A DNA stretch of 64,000 bases. It comes from Paraburkholderia sp. Ac-20340 (GTDB lineage Bacteria; Pseudomonadota; Gammaproteobacteria; Burkholderiales; Burkholderiaceae). This document shows, in pieces, positions 8,299 to 16,886 of the stretch (position 1 is the stretch's first letter; each line of letters opens with the position of its first letter). The DNA lies in NCBI RefSeq assembly GCF_017104965.1, contig NZ_JAAGPR010000020.1:1-64000 (forward strand). Reading direction: 5' to 3'. A model generated the notes under the pieces. That model had not been told where the DNA came from, ran no database searches, and saw only the letters and a list, made by a program, of their open reading frames with translations. The position numbers and the translations under genes are program-made.

Positions 8299-9099
8299 TC
8301 ATTGCGCCTTGCGCGCCGCCTCGATAATCGCATCGGCCACGGCTTGCGGCTGGCTCACCAGCGCCACATGGCTCGCATTCACCTTCGTCACCTGTGCGCC
8401 GATATGCGCGGCCATCCGAGCCTGAAGTTGCGGGTCGATCATGCGGTCCTGCTGCGGAATCACGAAGAACGACGGCTTGTCGTGCCACGCGGCCTGCGTC
8501 ACCTTTTCGTCGATACAACCCGCGAACCACGGCGCCTGCGTCGCGGCAATCAGCTTGCGCTGCGCGAGCGGCAGATCCTGCGCGAAATCGTCGATCACAC
8601 CCTGGGTCGAGAGCGTGAGATAGCCAGCGGAATCCTTTTTCAACTGATCGGCCCAGACGGGCGGCGGCAGTCCCTTCGTGATATCGCTGATCGATTGACC
8701 GTTATCCGGCGCGAAGGCGGCCACGTAGACCAGCGCCTTGACCTTGTCGTCGTTGCCCGCTTCGCTCACGACCACGCCAGCCCACGAATGGCCCACCAGC
8801 ACCACGGGGCCTTGTTGCGCATCGATCACACGCTTCGTCGCGGCCACATCACCCGCGAGCGAATCGAGCGGATTCTGCACCGCCACCACATGCAGGCCAC
8901 GCGCCTGCAGCAGCGCGATCACCTTGTCCCAGCTCGAACCGTCGGCGAAAGCACCGTGCACCAGCACGACGTTCTTGCCCTGCAGCCCGGCGGACGACGC
9001 GCTCTGGGCGGCCTGCTGCGCCGCATGGGCAGCGGGCAAGGCGAACAGGGAACCGAGCATCAGCGCGCTCGCAAGGGTCCGGCGAAGAAAGCGGGTCAT
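8299..9099 (-). CDS. Exported alpha/beta hydrolase
   Basis: A 266-residue alpha/beta hydrolase with a signal peptide (residues 1-26, ending LPAAHAAQ). The oxyanion loop VLVHGAFADGSSW and the nucleophile elbow G-H-S105-W-A-G are present. An acidic residue late in the protein (PQQDRMIDP) and a histidine in NASHVALVSQP complete a plausible catalytic triad. The sequence belongs to the salicylate-esterase/hydroxynitrile-lyase-like group often annotated simply as alpha/beta hydrolase. AGGAG lies upstream of the ATG at 9099. It probably acts in the periplasm on an ester; the substrate is unknown. Confidence 0.85.
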   Translation of the reverse strand: MTRFLRRTLASALMLGSLFALPAAHAAQQAAQSASSAGLQGKNVVLVHGAFADGSSWDKVIALLQARGLHVVAVQNPLDSLAGDVAATKRVIDAQQGPVVLVGHSWAGVVVSEAGNDDKVKALVYVAAFAPDNGQSISDITKGLPPPVWADQLKKDSAGYLTLSTQGVIDDFAQDLPLAQRKLIAATQAPWFAGCIDEKVTQAAWHDKPSFFVIPQQDRMIDPQLQARMAAHIGAQVTKVNASHVALVSQPQAVADAIIEAARKAQ

Positions 9100-9190
9100 C
9101 GAATCACTCCTGGCAGAAAAAAGTTGTTGTTGTTCGAGGTGTCGCGAGGCGGGGTTCAATCCAGCGCCTCGCGACGGCAGGTGCGCTGCA

Positions 9191-9544
9191 TTACGAGTGG
9201 GCGTAGATCGGTTCGAGGCCGGGCACGTCCTGCGGATCGGCGGCGGGGTGGCCGACGTGCGAGACACGTGCAAGCGGCGCTGCCGATTCCGAACTGCCGT
9301 TCGCGCTGCCGCCGTAAGCGGCGTTCGCGCCTTGCTGGTTCGCGGCGATGCGCGAGAGCGCGGCTTGCAGGTTCGCGGGGTACTGGTTGTTGTCGCTGGC
9401 AGGCTGATAGCCGGCCTGCTGAAGCTGGACGAGTTCGGCGCGCACTTCGGCGCGGGTGATCGTGTGATCCTGCGCGAACGAAACGGCGGGCACGGCAGCG
9501 GCAACGACGACGGCGGCGGCAACGAGGGAACGAACGAGGTTCAT
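9191..9544 (-). CDS. DUF4148 family exported protein
   Basis: A 117-residue protein with a signal peptide (MNLVRSLVAAAVVVAAAVPA) and the DUF4148 core TRAEVRAELVQLQQAGYQPA near the mature N-terminus. The family is abundant and lineage-typical in Burkholderiaceae. Its function is unknown. The rest is low-complexity Ala/Gly/Asn/Ser. The ATG at 9544 has GGAG upstream. It lies upstream of the hydrolase gene on the same strand with a gap of about 90 bases, so co-transcription is possible. Confidence 0.85.
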   Translation of the reverse strand: MNLVRSLVAAAVVVAAAVPAVSFAQDHTITRAEVRAELVQLQQAGYQPASDNNQYPANLQAALSRIAANQQGANAAYGGSANGSSESAAPLARVSHVGHPAADPQDVPGLEPIYAHS

Positions 9545-9963
9545 GATTTTCTCCAGTCGATAACAATGAGGGGCTTCGTTAAAGGTTCTGCGCTTCACTT
9601 GCACTTCCTGACGCCCGGCTGCGCTGTTTCTGTTTCGCTGCAACCTTGCGTTGAACGTATTTGGCGCCTCGCACGTATCTGGGTTGTTTCCGCACCCCCC
9701 GCTTATTGCAAGCGAGTTTTTCCAACCGCAGCGCAGATACATTGCGGTACAAAACTCGTCGATTTACCGGCTCGCGGATGCGTCCGGCAGCGCTTTGCGC
9801 CCGTATATCGCTCAAGTCCACCGTCCGCGCCACTTCGCCCGCCATGACTCCCAGCCCGCTGCCGCTGCACCCCTTGCTGCCTCGCCTGGCGCTGGCGATG
9901 CTATATTCCGTCAGACCCTTCCGTCCTTTCAGTACCTTCAGCGCGGGCGCTGGACGCCCCCAC
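9545..9963. other. Intergenic region between DUF4148 and sigma-factor genes
   Basis: About 420 bases without a convincing gene. It must hold the divergent promoters of the DUF4148 gene and of the sigma-factor operon. I could not identify a conserved ECF-type promoter by eye. The open frames here have atypical composition and no ribosome sites. Confidence 0.5.
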
Positions 9964-10551
9964 ATGCGCATGACCGATACGTCTGGCAAGGCAGAGAACA
10001 CCGACGAAGCCGCGCGCCGCGCGCACCTGAACCAGTTGCTCGCCCGCGTGGGCCAGGGCGATCAGGCGGCGTTCGCGGAGCTTTACCGGCTCGCGTCCGC
10101 GCGCGTCTTCGCGGCCATCGTGCGCATGGTCCACGACCGCGCCGAAGCCGAAGACCTGCTTCAGGACGTCTTCACCACCGCCTGGCGGCGCGCCGACCTG
10201 TTCGACCCCGCGCGCGGCGGCGCGATGACCTGGCTGGTCACGCTGGCGCGCAACCGCACGATCGACCGCTTGCGCCAGCATCGCGAAACGCCGCTCGCCG
10301 AGGACAGCGAACTCGATCTCGCCGACGATCACCCGACGCCCGCCGCGCTCGCCGAAGCCAGCGAAGAACGGCGCCGCCTCGAACACTGCCTCGAACAACT
10401 CGCTCCGCAGCAGCATCGCGCGGTGCGCGAGGCCTTCTTCAGCGGCGCGACCTATAGCGAACTGGCCGCCCAGTTGAGCGTGCCGCTGGGCACGCTGAAA
10501 AGCTGGATACGGCGCAGCCTGATGCAACTCAAGACCTGCCTCGAGCGATGA
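9964..10551 (+). CDS. ECF-family RNA polymerase sigma factor (SigK-like)
   Basis: A sigma-70 factor of about 195 residues with only regions 2 and 4. Region 2 (about 38-105) contains RAEAEDLLQDVFTTAWRRA. Region 4 (about 135-190) contains the helix-turn-helix YSELAAQLSVPLGTLKSWIR. The stop overlaps the start of the anti-sigma gene by ATGA, the classic layout of a sigma/anti-sigma pair. The start is uncertain: ATGs at 9964 and 9970 are both usable and neither has a good ribosome site. It is expected to direct transcription of its own operon and probably the lipid-modification genes downstream. Confidence 0.85.
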   Translation: MRMTDTSGKAENTDEAARRAHLNQLLARVGQGDQAAFAELYRLASARVFAAIVRMVHDRAEAEDLLQDVFTTAWRRADLFDPARGGAMTWLVTLARNRTIDRLRQHRETPLAEDSELDLADDHPTPAALAEASEERRRLEHCLEQLAPQQHRAVREAFFSGATYSELAAQLSVPLGTLKSWIRRSLMQLKTCLER

Positions 10552-11288
10552 GCACGCCCGCCGACCACGATCCCGAACTGCTCTGCGCCGAATACGCGCT
10601 GGGCGTGCTCGACGCCGCCGGGCGCCAGGCGCTGGAACAGGCCGCCCGCACCGACGCCGATCTCGCCGCCACGCTCGCCCGCTGGGAACAACGTTTCGCG
10701 CCGCTGGCCGAGGATCTCGCGCCCATCGCCGCGCCCGCGCGCGTCTGGACGCGCATCGAGCGCGATCTGGGCTTTTTGCCCACTCGCGCGGGCGGCGCGG
10801 CATCCGGCTGGTGGAACGATCTGCGGCTGTGGCGTTTCGTGGGGATCGGCGCGAGCATGGCCGCGCTGGCGCTGGCCGCGGTCAATCTGGTCTGGCTGCG
10901 CGCACCGGCCGGTACGCCCGGCACCACCACGGTGGCGAGCGCGACGCCCTACATGGTCGCGACGATCGCCCGCCCGGACGGCGTCGCCCACTGGACCGTC
11001 ACCGTCGATCTGCGCCGCCGCGACATCGTCGTCGTGCCTGCGGCGAAGCCGACCATCGCCGCCGGACGCGCCACCGAACTCTGGCTGATCGCGCCCGGAG
11101 AAAAGCCGATGCCGCTGGGCGTCTTCCCCGCCGATACACCCGCCAGCATGCCGATGCCTGCCGAAGTGGTCGCTCACGTCAGCGCGGGCGCGGTGCTGGC
11201 CGTGTCGATCGAGCCGCCGGGCGGATCGCCCACCGGCCAGCCGACCGGCCCGGTGGTGGCAACCGGCCCGATGAAGAGCGCGGCTTGA
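10548..11288 (+). CDS. Membrane anti-sigma factor, RskA-like
   Basis: A 246-residue protein. Residues 1-75 form the cytoplasmic sigma-binding part (ELLCAEYALGVLDAAGRQAL). A single membrane helix spans about 97-117. The C-terminal domain is a periplasmic RskA-type beta domain containing ATELWLIAPGEKPMPLGVF and a Pro/Gly/Thr-rich tail. The family holds its ECF sigma factor at the membrane until an envelope signal triggers release or proteolysis. The four-base overlap with the sigma gene and the common orientation support a dedicated pair. It is not the zinc-binding ChrR type, since that His/Cys signature is absent. Confidence 0.85.
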   Translation: MSTPADHDPELLCAEYALGVLDAAGRQALEQAARTDADLAATLARWEQRFAPLAEDLAPIAAPARVWTRIERDLGFLPTRAGGAASGWWNDLRLWRFVGIGASMAALALAAVNLVWLRAPAGTPGTTTVASATPYMVATIARPDGVAHWTVTVDLRRRDIVVVPAAKPTIAAGRATELWLIAPGEKPMPLGVFPADTPASMPMPAEVVAHVSAGAVLAVSIEPPGGSPTGQPTGPVVATGPMKSAA

Positions 11289-11422
11289 TCGACCTCACAA
11301 GTTAGCGCTCACTCACTCATCTCTGACGAAAGTCGCGTGGTTTGACGCGATTTTCCGATTCGTCTGCATCCGTTCGCGCGCCTCGCCCGTATCTCCGTTA
11401 TCGACCCGCTAACGGAGTCCGC

Positions 11423-12265
11423 ATGCCCTTCGCTGCCGCGTTCGCCCTCGCCTTTGCCGCGCTCGTGATCGCCTTTGGCGTTGCGTGGCTCGTGCAACTG
11501 CGCACGCGCAACGCGGGCATGATCGATCCGCTCTGGGCGGCAACGCTCGGCCTCGTCGCCCTGTTCGCGGCGGCGGTCGGCCCCGGCGCCGGGCTGAATC
11601 GCGTCGCCGTTGCGCTGGGCGGCGGCGCGTGGGGCGCGCGTCTCGCGCTCCACCTCTGGCGGCGCAATCACGGTCAGCCCGAAGACGCACGCTACGCCGC
11701 CCTGCGCGCGTCGTGGGGCGCGGCCGCCGCGCCGCGCATGCTGGGCTTCTACCTGCTGCAGGCGGTCGCCTCGATGCTGCTGTCGATCGCCTTCTTTGTG
11801 CCCGCATGGAGCGCCGCCACGCCCGCGATTCCGCTCGTGGTCGCCGCCCTGGCGCTGGGCTTCGCGGCTGTGATGGGCGAGTCCGCCGCCGACCGCCAGT
11901 TACGCCGTCATATCGCCGATCCCGCCAACCGTGGCCGCGTCTGCACCAGCGGCTGGTGGCGCTACTCGCGGCATCCGAACTACTTCTTCGAATCGCTGCA
12001 CTGGTGCGCGTACACGCTCTGGTCAATCGGCCTGCCGTGGGGCTGGGCCACGCTGCTGCCGCCCTGCGCGATGGCCTGGCTGCTGCTCAAGGTGTCGGGC
12101 GTGCCGATCCTCGAAGCGCGGCTGATGCAAAGCCGCGCGGGCTACGGCGAGTACATGCGCACGACCAGCGCGTTCATTCCATGGCCGCCGCGCGGCAACC
12201 ATGCCGATCATGCGGACCACACCCACCATCATCGCGATCACAGCGAGAGGAGACCTCACCCATGA
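11423..12265 (+). CDS. DUF1295 membrane protein (steroid-reductase/ICMT-like)
   Basis: A 280-residue integral membrane protein with about six or seven helices. The C-terminal block WWRYSRHPNYFFESLHW and the LEARLMQSRAGYGEYMRTTS segment are the DUF1295 signature shared with 3-oxo-5-alpha-steroid 4-dehydrogenases and isoprenylcysteine methyltransferases. Members are predicted to reduce or modify lipid substrates in the membrane. GGAG precedes the ATG at 11423. The His-rich tail (HADHADHTHHHRDH) is unusual. The stop overlaps the next gene by ATGA. A role in modifying the same acyl lipids as the neighbouring methyltransferases is inferred from context. Confidence 0.85.
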   Translation: MPFAAAFALAFAALVIAFGVAWLVQLRTRNAGMIDPLWAATLGLVALFAAAVGPGAGLNRVAVALGGGAWGARLALHLWRRNHGQPEDARYAALRASWGAAAAPRMLGFYLLQAVASMLLSIAFFVPAWSAATPAIPLVVAALALGFAAVMGESAADRQLRRHIADPANRGRVCTSGWWRYSRHPNYFFESLHWCAYTLWSIGLPWGWATLLPPCAMAWLLLKVSGVPILEARLMQSRAGYGEYMRTTSAFIPWPPRGNHADHADHTHHHRDHSERRPHP

Positions 12266-13356
12266 CCGCCACCACGAGCCCGCAAGGCCGCGCCACTGCG
12301 CCGCCACCCACCGCGTCCGGGCAGGAAAGCTGGCCGATCCGCTGCTGCGAGCGCGGCTGGCTGCCCGACTGGCTGATCCGCGCGGGCATGCGCACGCTGA
12401 TCCGCCAGCGCCTCGCCGACGAACACGCCAACGACGGCGAACGCCGCGCCGAAGCCTTCGAAACGCTGGTCGCCTCGCTGCGCGCCAGCCCGATCGCCGT
12501 GGAAACGCACGCCGCCAACGCCCAGCACTACGAAGTGCCCGCAAGCTTCTTCGAGGCGCATCTGGGCGCGCGGCTCAAGTACTCGTGCGGCTACTATCCG
12601 CGCGGCGACGAAACGCTCGCCCAGGCCCAGGACGGCATGCTCGCGCTCTACGCGCAGCGCGCCGGCATCGCGGATGGCCAGCGCATCCTCGACCTCGGTT
12701 GCGGCTGGGGCGCGCTTTCGCTGTGGCTGGCGCAGCGCTTTCCGCGTGCGCAGATCGTCGGGTTGTCGAATTCGCAGGGGCAGCGCGCCTTCATCGAACA
12801 GCGTGCGGCCGAACGCGGTCTGAGCAACCTGCGCATCGTCACCGGCGATGTGGCGAGTTTCGAATTCGCGCCCGGCGAAACGTTCGACCGCATCGTCTCG
12901 GTCGAAATGTTCGAGCACATGAAGCACTACGGTCTGCTGCTCGCGAAGATCGCCCGCTGGCTCGCCGACGACGGGCAACTGTTCGTGCATCACTTCGCGC
13001 ATCGGCTGCTGGCGTACCACTTCGTTTCGCGCGACGGCAGCGACTGGATGACGCGCCACTTCTTCACCGGCGGCACGATGCCTTCGGCCGATTTGCTGCT
13101 GCGTTTTCAGGACGATCTCCGCGTCACGCGCCAATGGTGGATCGACGGCCGGCATTACGAGCGCACCGCGAACCACTGGCTCGCGTCGCTCGATGCGGCA
13201 CGCGAACAGGCGCTGGCGATGCTCGCAGCAAGCGGCGATGCAGGCGTCGCGCTGCAACGCTGGCGCATGTTCTACATGGCGGTGGCCGAACTGTTCGGCT
13301 ATGCGCGCGGCCAGGAATGGGGCGTCGCGCACGTGCTGATGCGCAAACGCGGCTAG
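12262..13356 (+). CDS. SAM-dependent methyltransferase, cyclopropane-fatty-acid-synthase-like
   Basis: A 364-residue methyltransferase. The SAM-binding motif ILDLGCGWGALSLWLA lies at about 142-157. The preceding QHYEVPASFFEAHLG and LKYSCGYYPRG blocks match the CFA-synthase family, as does VSVEMFEHMKHYGLLLAKI. The N-terminus is shorter than in true Cfa. This subgroup is close to enzymes that methylate the double-bond region of phospholipid acyl chains, such as UfaM of the furan-fatty-acid pathway in Rhodobacter; that assignment is inference. GAGAGGAG precedes the start, which overlaps the DUF1295 gene. Confidence 0.85.
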   Translation: MTATTSPQGRATAPPPTASGQESWPIRCCERGWLPDWLIRAGMRTLIRQRLADEHANDGERRAEAFETLVASLRASPIAVETHAANAQHYEVPASFFEAHLGARLKYSCGYYPRGDETLAQAQDGMLALYAQRAGIADGQRILDLGCGWGALSLWLAQRFPRAQIVGLSNSQGQRAFIEQRAAERGLSNLRIVTGDVASFEFAPGETFDRIVSVEMFEHMKHYGLLLAKIARWLADDGQLFVHHFAHRLLAYHFVSRDGSDWMTRHFFTGGTMPSADLLLRFQDDLRVTRQWWIDGRHYERTANHWLASLDAAREQALAMLAASGDAGVALQRWRMFYMAVAELFGYARGQEWGVAHVLMRKRG

Positions 13357-13492
13357 CTTGCATCCGATACGGCGCGCGCTGCGTATATCGATTCAACAGG
13401 GACCAAACCAGGCAGTGAAAGGGAAAGCCAGCAACACCGGTCCGCACATCGACAAGAAAAAACGACAAAGCACAATCAGGGAGGCCGCAACC

Positions 13493-14824
13493 ATGCACGC
13501 CACGCAAACGATGTTCGATGAACCCGCCGCCTTGCCGCCCGGCCAGCGTGTGGCCGTGGTCGGCGCGGGGGTGGCCGGGCTGGCGAGCGCGTGGCTGCTG
13601 GCGCGGCGTCATCGCGTGACGCTGTTCGAAGCCGCCGGTTATCCCGGCGGCCACGCGCATACCGTGGATGTCGAACTCGACGGCGTGCAGCATCCTGTCG
13701 ATACCGGGTTCCTTGTCTTCAACGACCGCACCTATCCGAACCTCGTCGCGCTGTTCGAGGAACTCGGCGTGGCCACGCATGACAGCGAGATGTCGTTTTC
13801 GGTATCGGTGGACAAAGGCGCGCTCGAATGGGCCGGCACGAGCCTGAACACGGTCTTCGCGCAGCGCCGCAATCTGTTTTCGCCGAGCTTTATCGGCATG
13901 CTGCGCGACATCCTGCGCTTTAACGCCGCCGCCGAAAGCAACTACGAAGCCGCGCGCCGCGAGCGTCTTTCCGTGGGCGAACTGCTGCTGGCAGGCGGCT
14001 ACGGCGCGCCGTTCCAGCGTCACTACCTATTGCCGATGGCCGCCGCCATCTGGTCCAGCGCCGCCGCCGACGTCCTGCGTTTTCCCGCCGCCACCTTCCT
14101 GCGCTTTTGCATCAACCATGCGTTGCTGCAGGTGAACCAGCGTCCGCAGTGGAAGACCGTCGCGGGCGGTTCGCGCGAGTATGTGACGCGGATGGCCGGC
14201 GCGCTCGACGATGTGCGGCTTTCCACGCCGGTGCGCGCGATCCAGCGCCACGCCAACGCCGCCGAAGGCGTGACCGTCGTGACGGACGATGCGGGCCACG
14301 AACGCTTCGACGCCGTGGTGCTCGCCAGCCACGCGCCCACCAGCCTCGCCTTGCTGGCCGACGCCGATGCGCAGGAACGCGCCACGCTGGGCGCCGTGCG
14401 CTATCAGCGCAACATCGCGCTGCTGCATACCGATACGGCGCTGCTGCCGCGCCGTCGCCGCGTGTGGTCGGCGTGGAACTATCTGAGCCGCAGTGCGCTG
14501 GCGCACGGCGGCGATCAGCCCGTGTGCGTGAGCTACCTGATCAACCAGTTGCAGCCGCTGCCGTTTCGCACGCCGGTGATCGTCACGCTCAACGCGGTGG
14601 ACGCGCCCGCGCCGCACACGCTGCTCGGCCGCTACGAGTACGAGCACCCGTTGCTGGATCTCGCCGCCATCGACGCGCAGCAACGTCTGCCCGCCTTGCA
14701 GGGCCGCCGCCGTACCTGGTTCGCGGGCGCGTGGACGGGTTATGGCTTTCACGAAGATGGCCTGAAATCCGCGCTGCGGGTTGCGCGCGACTTCGGCGTC
14801 ACGCCGGCGTGGGCGAAGCTATGA
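13493..14824 (+). CDS. NAD(P)/FAD-dependent amine-oxidase-like protein
   Basis: A 443-residue flavoprotein. The dinucleotide-binding motif VAVVGAGVAGLASAWLL is at 20-36, with the acidic ribose ligand in TLFEAAGYPGGHAHT. The C-terminus carries WFAGAWTGYGFHEDGLKSA, the second FAD-contact block. The family is fused or adjacent to DUF1365 and CFA-synthase genes in many Proteobacteria, which points to oxidation or desaturation of a phospholipid acyl chain. AGGGAGG precedes the ATG at 13493. A longer upstream frame lacks a ribosome site. The 135 bases before it are non-coding and may hold a second promoter. Confidence 0.85.
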   Translation: MHATQTMFDEPAALPPGQRVAVVGAGVAGLASAWLLARRHRVTLFEAAGYPGGHAHTVDVELDGVQHPVDTGFLVFNDRTYPNLVALFEELGVATHDSEMSFSVSVDKGALEWAGTSLNTVFAQRRNLFSPSFIGMLRDILRFNAAAESNYEAARRERLSVGELLLAGGYGAPFQRHYLLPMAAAIWSSAAADVLRFPAATFLRFCINHALLQVNQRPQWKTVAGGSREYVTRMAGALDDVRLSTPVRAIQRHANAAEGVTVVTDDAGHERFDAVVLASHAPTSLALLADADAQERATLGAVRYQRNIALLHTDTALLPRRRRVWSAWNYLSRSALAHGGDQPVCVSYLINQLQPLPFRTPVIVTLNAVDAPAPHTLLGRYEYEHPLLDLAAIDAQQRLPALQGRRRTWFAGAWTGYGFHEDGLKSALRVARDFGVTPAWAKL

Positions 14825-15612
14825 ACGCGCTGCGCACCGGCCACGCCGCGCTGCTGCTCACCGGCCGCGTGGTCCACGAACGACTGCGGCCCGTGCGCCA
14901 CGCGTTCGCGTATCCGCTGTTTCAGATCTGCTGCGATCTCGACCGGCTCGATACGCTGGCGTCGTGGTGGTTCGGCGTCGATCGATGGCGCGTGTTCGCG
15001 CTCGCCACGCGCGATTACGGTCCGCGCGACGGCAGCGCACTCGCGCCATGGATGCGCGCGCAACTATCGACAGTCGGCATTCCCGCCGATGGCCCGATCT
15101 GGCTGCAGACCATTCCGCGCCTGTTCGGCCATGCGTTCAATCCGGTGAGCTTCTGGTATTGCTACGACCGTGCGGGCAGTCTGCGCGCGCTTTACGCCGA
15201 TGTGCGCAACACCTTCGGCGCGCATCACGGCTATCTGCTGAGCGCGCCGGAACACGCCGCCATCGACGCGAAAACGGCGCTGGTCTGCCGCAAGGTCTTT
15301 CATGTTTCGCCGTTTTGCCGCGTCGAAGGCGAGTACGCGTTTCGCGTGATCCAGCGCGATCGCACGCTGGCGGTTCGCATCGACTATCACGATGCCGATG
15401 GCCTTTTACTACGCACCGCGCTGGCCATGCACGCCGCGCCGCTCACCGCGCCGCGCGCGTGGGCCGCGCTGCTGCGCGCGCCCGCCAATGCGGCGAACGT
15501 CCTGCTGCGCATTCACTGGCAAGCGCTGCGCCTCTGGCTCAAGCGCGTGCCCTTCCACGGTAAGGCACCCGGCGCACGCGCGCCGCTTCCCCACCACGAG
15601 GCCCGCCCATGA
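14821..15612 (+). CDS. DUF1365 family protein
   Basis: A 263-residue protein starting at an ATGA overlap with the flavoprotein gene. The family signature is clear: an N-terminal GRVVHERLRPVRHAFAYPLF block, then LFGHAFNPVSFWYCYD and ADVRNTFGAHHGYLL. DUF1365 proteins are found almost only beside amine-oxidase-like flavoproteins and CFA-synthase-like enzymes. The usual inference is a role in making an unusual membrane acyl group. No enzymatic activity has been assigned to the family to my knowledge. Translation appears coupled on both sides, since the end overlaps the next gene by ATGA. Confidence 0.9.
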   Translation: MNALRTGHAALLLTGRVVHERLRPVRHAFAYPLFQICCDLDRLDTLASWWFGVDRWRVFALATRDYGPRDGSALAPWMRAQLSTVGIPADGPIWLQTIPRLFGHAFNPVSFWYCYDRAGSLRALYADVRNTFGAHHGYLLSAPEHAAIDAKTALVCRKVFHVSPFCRVEGEYAFRVIQRDRTLAVRIDYHDADGLLLRTALAMHAAPLTAPRAWAALLRAPANAANVLLRIHWQALRLWLKRVPFHGKAPGARAPLPHHEARP

Positions 15613-16886
15613 CCCTGCTGCATCTGCTGCGCCTGCCCGGCTTTGCCGATAAACCGGTTCCGCTTGCTTCGCGGCTTGCCGCGCCGGTGTCGTCGCGGCT
15701 CTTTATGGCGCTGCTGCGCCGCATCCGCCACGGCCACCTCACGCTGACGACGCCCGACGGCAACCGCCACGTGTTCGGCGATCTGCACGACGAGCCAGGC
15801 GCGGCGCTGCATCTGCACGACGGGCGCGCCTGTGCCGTGATCTTGCGGGCAGGCGATATCGGCTTTGCGCAGGCGCTGCGGGAACAATGGGTCGATTCGC
15901 CCGATCTGGTCGCGCTGCTGCGGCTCGCGATCCGCAACGAAGCCGCCGTGGCCGCGACCGTGCATGGCGGCACGCTCGCGCGCCTGTGGTTCGCCTTGCG
16001 GCACCGGCTGCGCGCCAACACGCGCGAAGGCAGCCGCCAGAACATCCACGCGCATTACGATCTGGGCAACCCTTTCTACGCGCTCTGGCTCGACCGCACG
16101 TGGACGTATTCGAGCGCCTGTTTCGACGGCGATCTGCAACGCCCGCTCGCCGATGCGCAGGCCGCGAAATATCAGCGCGTGATCGACACGCTCGGGCTGC
16201 GGCCCGGCATGGAGGTGCTGGAGATCGGCTGCGGCTGGGGCGGTTTCGCGATTCACGCGGCGCGCCAGGGCATCCGCGTGCGCGCGCTCACCATTTCGCA
16301 GGCGCAGTACGCCATCGCGGTCGAACGCGTGATGGCCTCGGCGCAAGGCGAGCGTGCGCGCGTCGAGCTTTGCGATTACCGCGACGCGCAAGGCCAATAC
16401 GATGCGATCGTTTCGATCGAAATGTTCGAAGCCGTTGGCGAAGCCTTCTGGCCGGCCTATTTCGCCACGCTCGCGCGCTGTCTCAAGCCCGGCGCACGCG
16501 CGCTGATCCAGTCGATCACCATCGGCGACGGGCAATTCGAGCACTATCGCGCGTCGAGCGACTTTATCCGCGAAACGATCTTTCCGGGCGGCATGTTGCC
16601 GAGTCCCGGCCAGTTCGCGACGGCAGCGCAACGCGCGGGACTCGATGCGCGCGCAACCTTCGCGTTTGGCCGCGATTACGCGCACACCTTGCGCCTGTGG
16701 CGCGCGGCCTTCGAAGCGCAGCTCGATAAAGTGCGCGAGCAAGGTTTCGATGAAGCTTTCATCCGCATCTGGCGGCTTTACTTTGCGTATTGCGAAGCGG
16801 CCTTCGACGAAGGCCGCACCGACGTGATGCATTTCGTGGTCGGGCGCGCGACTCACTCCAGCGGAAAGCCTGCCTTGAAGGTCTGA
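15609..16886 (+). CDS. Cyclopropane-fatty-acyl-phospholipid synthase family protein
   Basis: A 425-residue member of the CFA synthase family. The acyl-chain domain contains NIHAHYDLGNPFYALWLD and WTYSSACF (about 145-172). The SAM site is VLEIGCGWGGFAIHAA (203-218). IFPGGMLPS and FGRDYAHTLRLWRAAF near the C-terminus match full-length Cfa. It transfers a methylene or methyl group from SAM to a double bond of a phospholipid acyl chain. It is the last gene of a chain coupled by ATGA overlaps. Its 3' end overlaps the convergent LysR gene by 34 bases. A shorter family member lies in the same cluster. Confidence 0.9.
   Translation: MTLLHLLRLPGFADKPVPLASRLAAPVSSRLFMALLRRIRHGHLTLTTPDGNRHVFGDLHDEPGAALHLHDGRACAVILRAGDIGFAQALREQWVDSPDLVALLRLAIRNEAAVAATVHGGTLARLWFALRHRLRANTREGSRQNIHAHYDLGNPFYALWLDRTWTYSSACFDGDLQRPLADAQAAKYQRVIDTLGLRPGMEVLEIGCGWGGFAIHAARQGIRVRALTISQAQYAIAVERVMASAQGERARVELCDYRDAQGQYDAIVSIEMFEAVGEAFWPAYFATLARCLKPGARALIQSITIGDGQFEHYRASSDFIRETIFPGGMLPSPGQFATAAQRAGLDARATFAFGRDYAHTLRLWRAAFEAQLDKVREQGFDEAFIRIWRLYFAYCEAAFDEGRTDVMHFVVGRATHSSGKPALKV

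Noticed and set aside
9651..9963. Extending the sigma-factor frame upstream to 9661
   Set aside because: The extra 100 residues are low-complexity and unlike any sigma N-terminus, and no ribosome site supports them.
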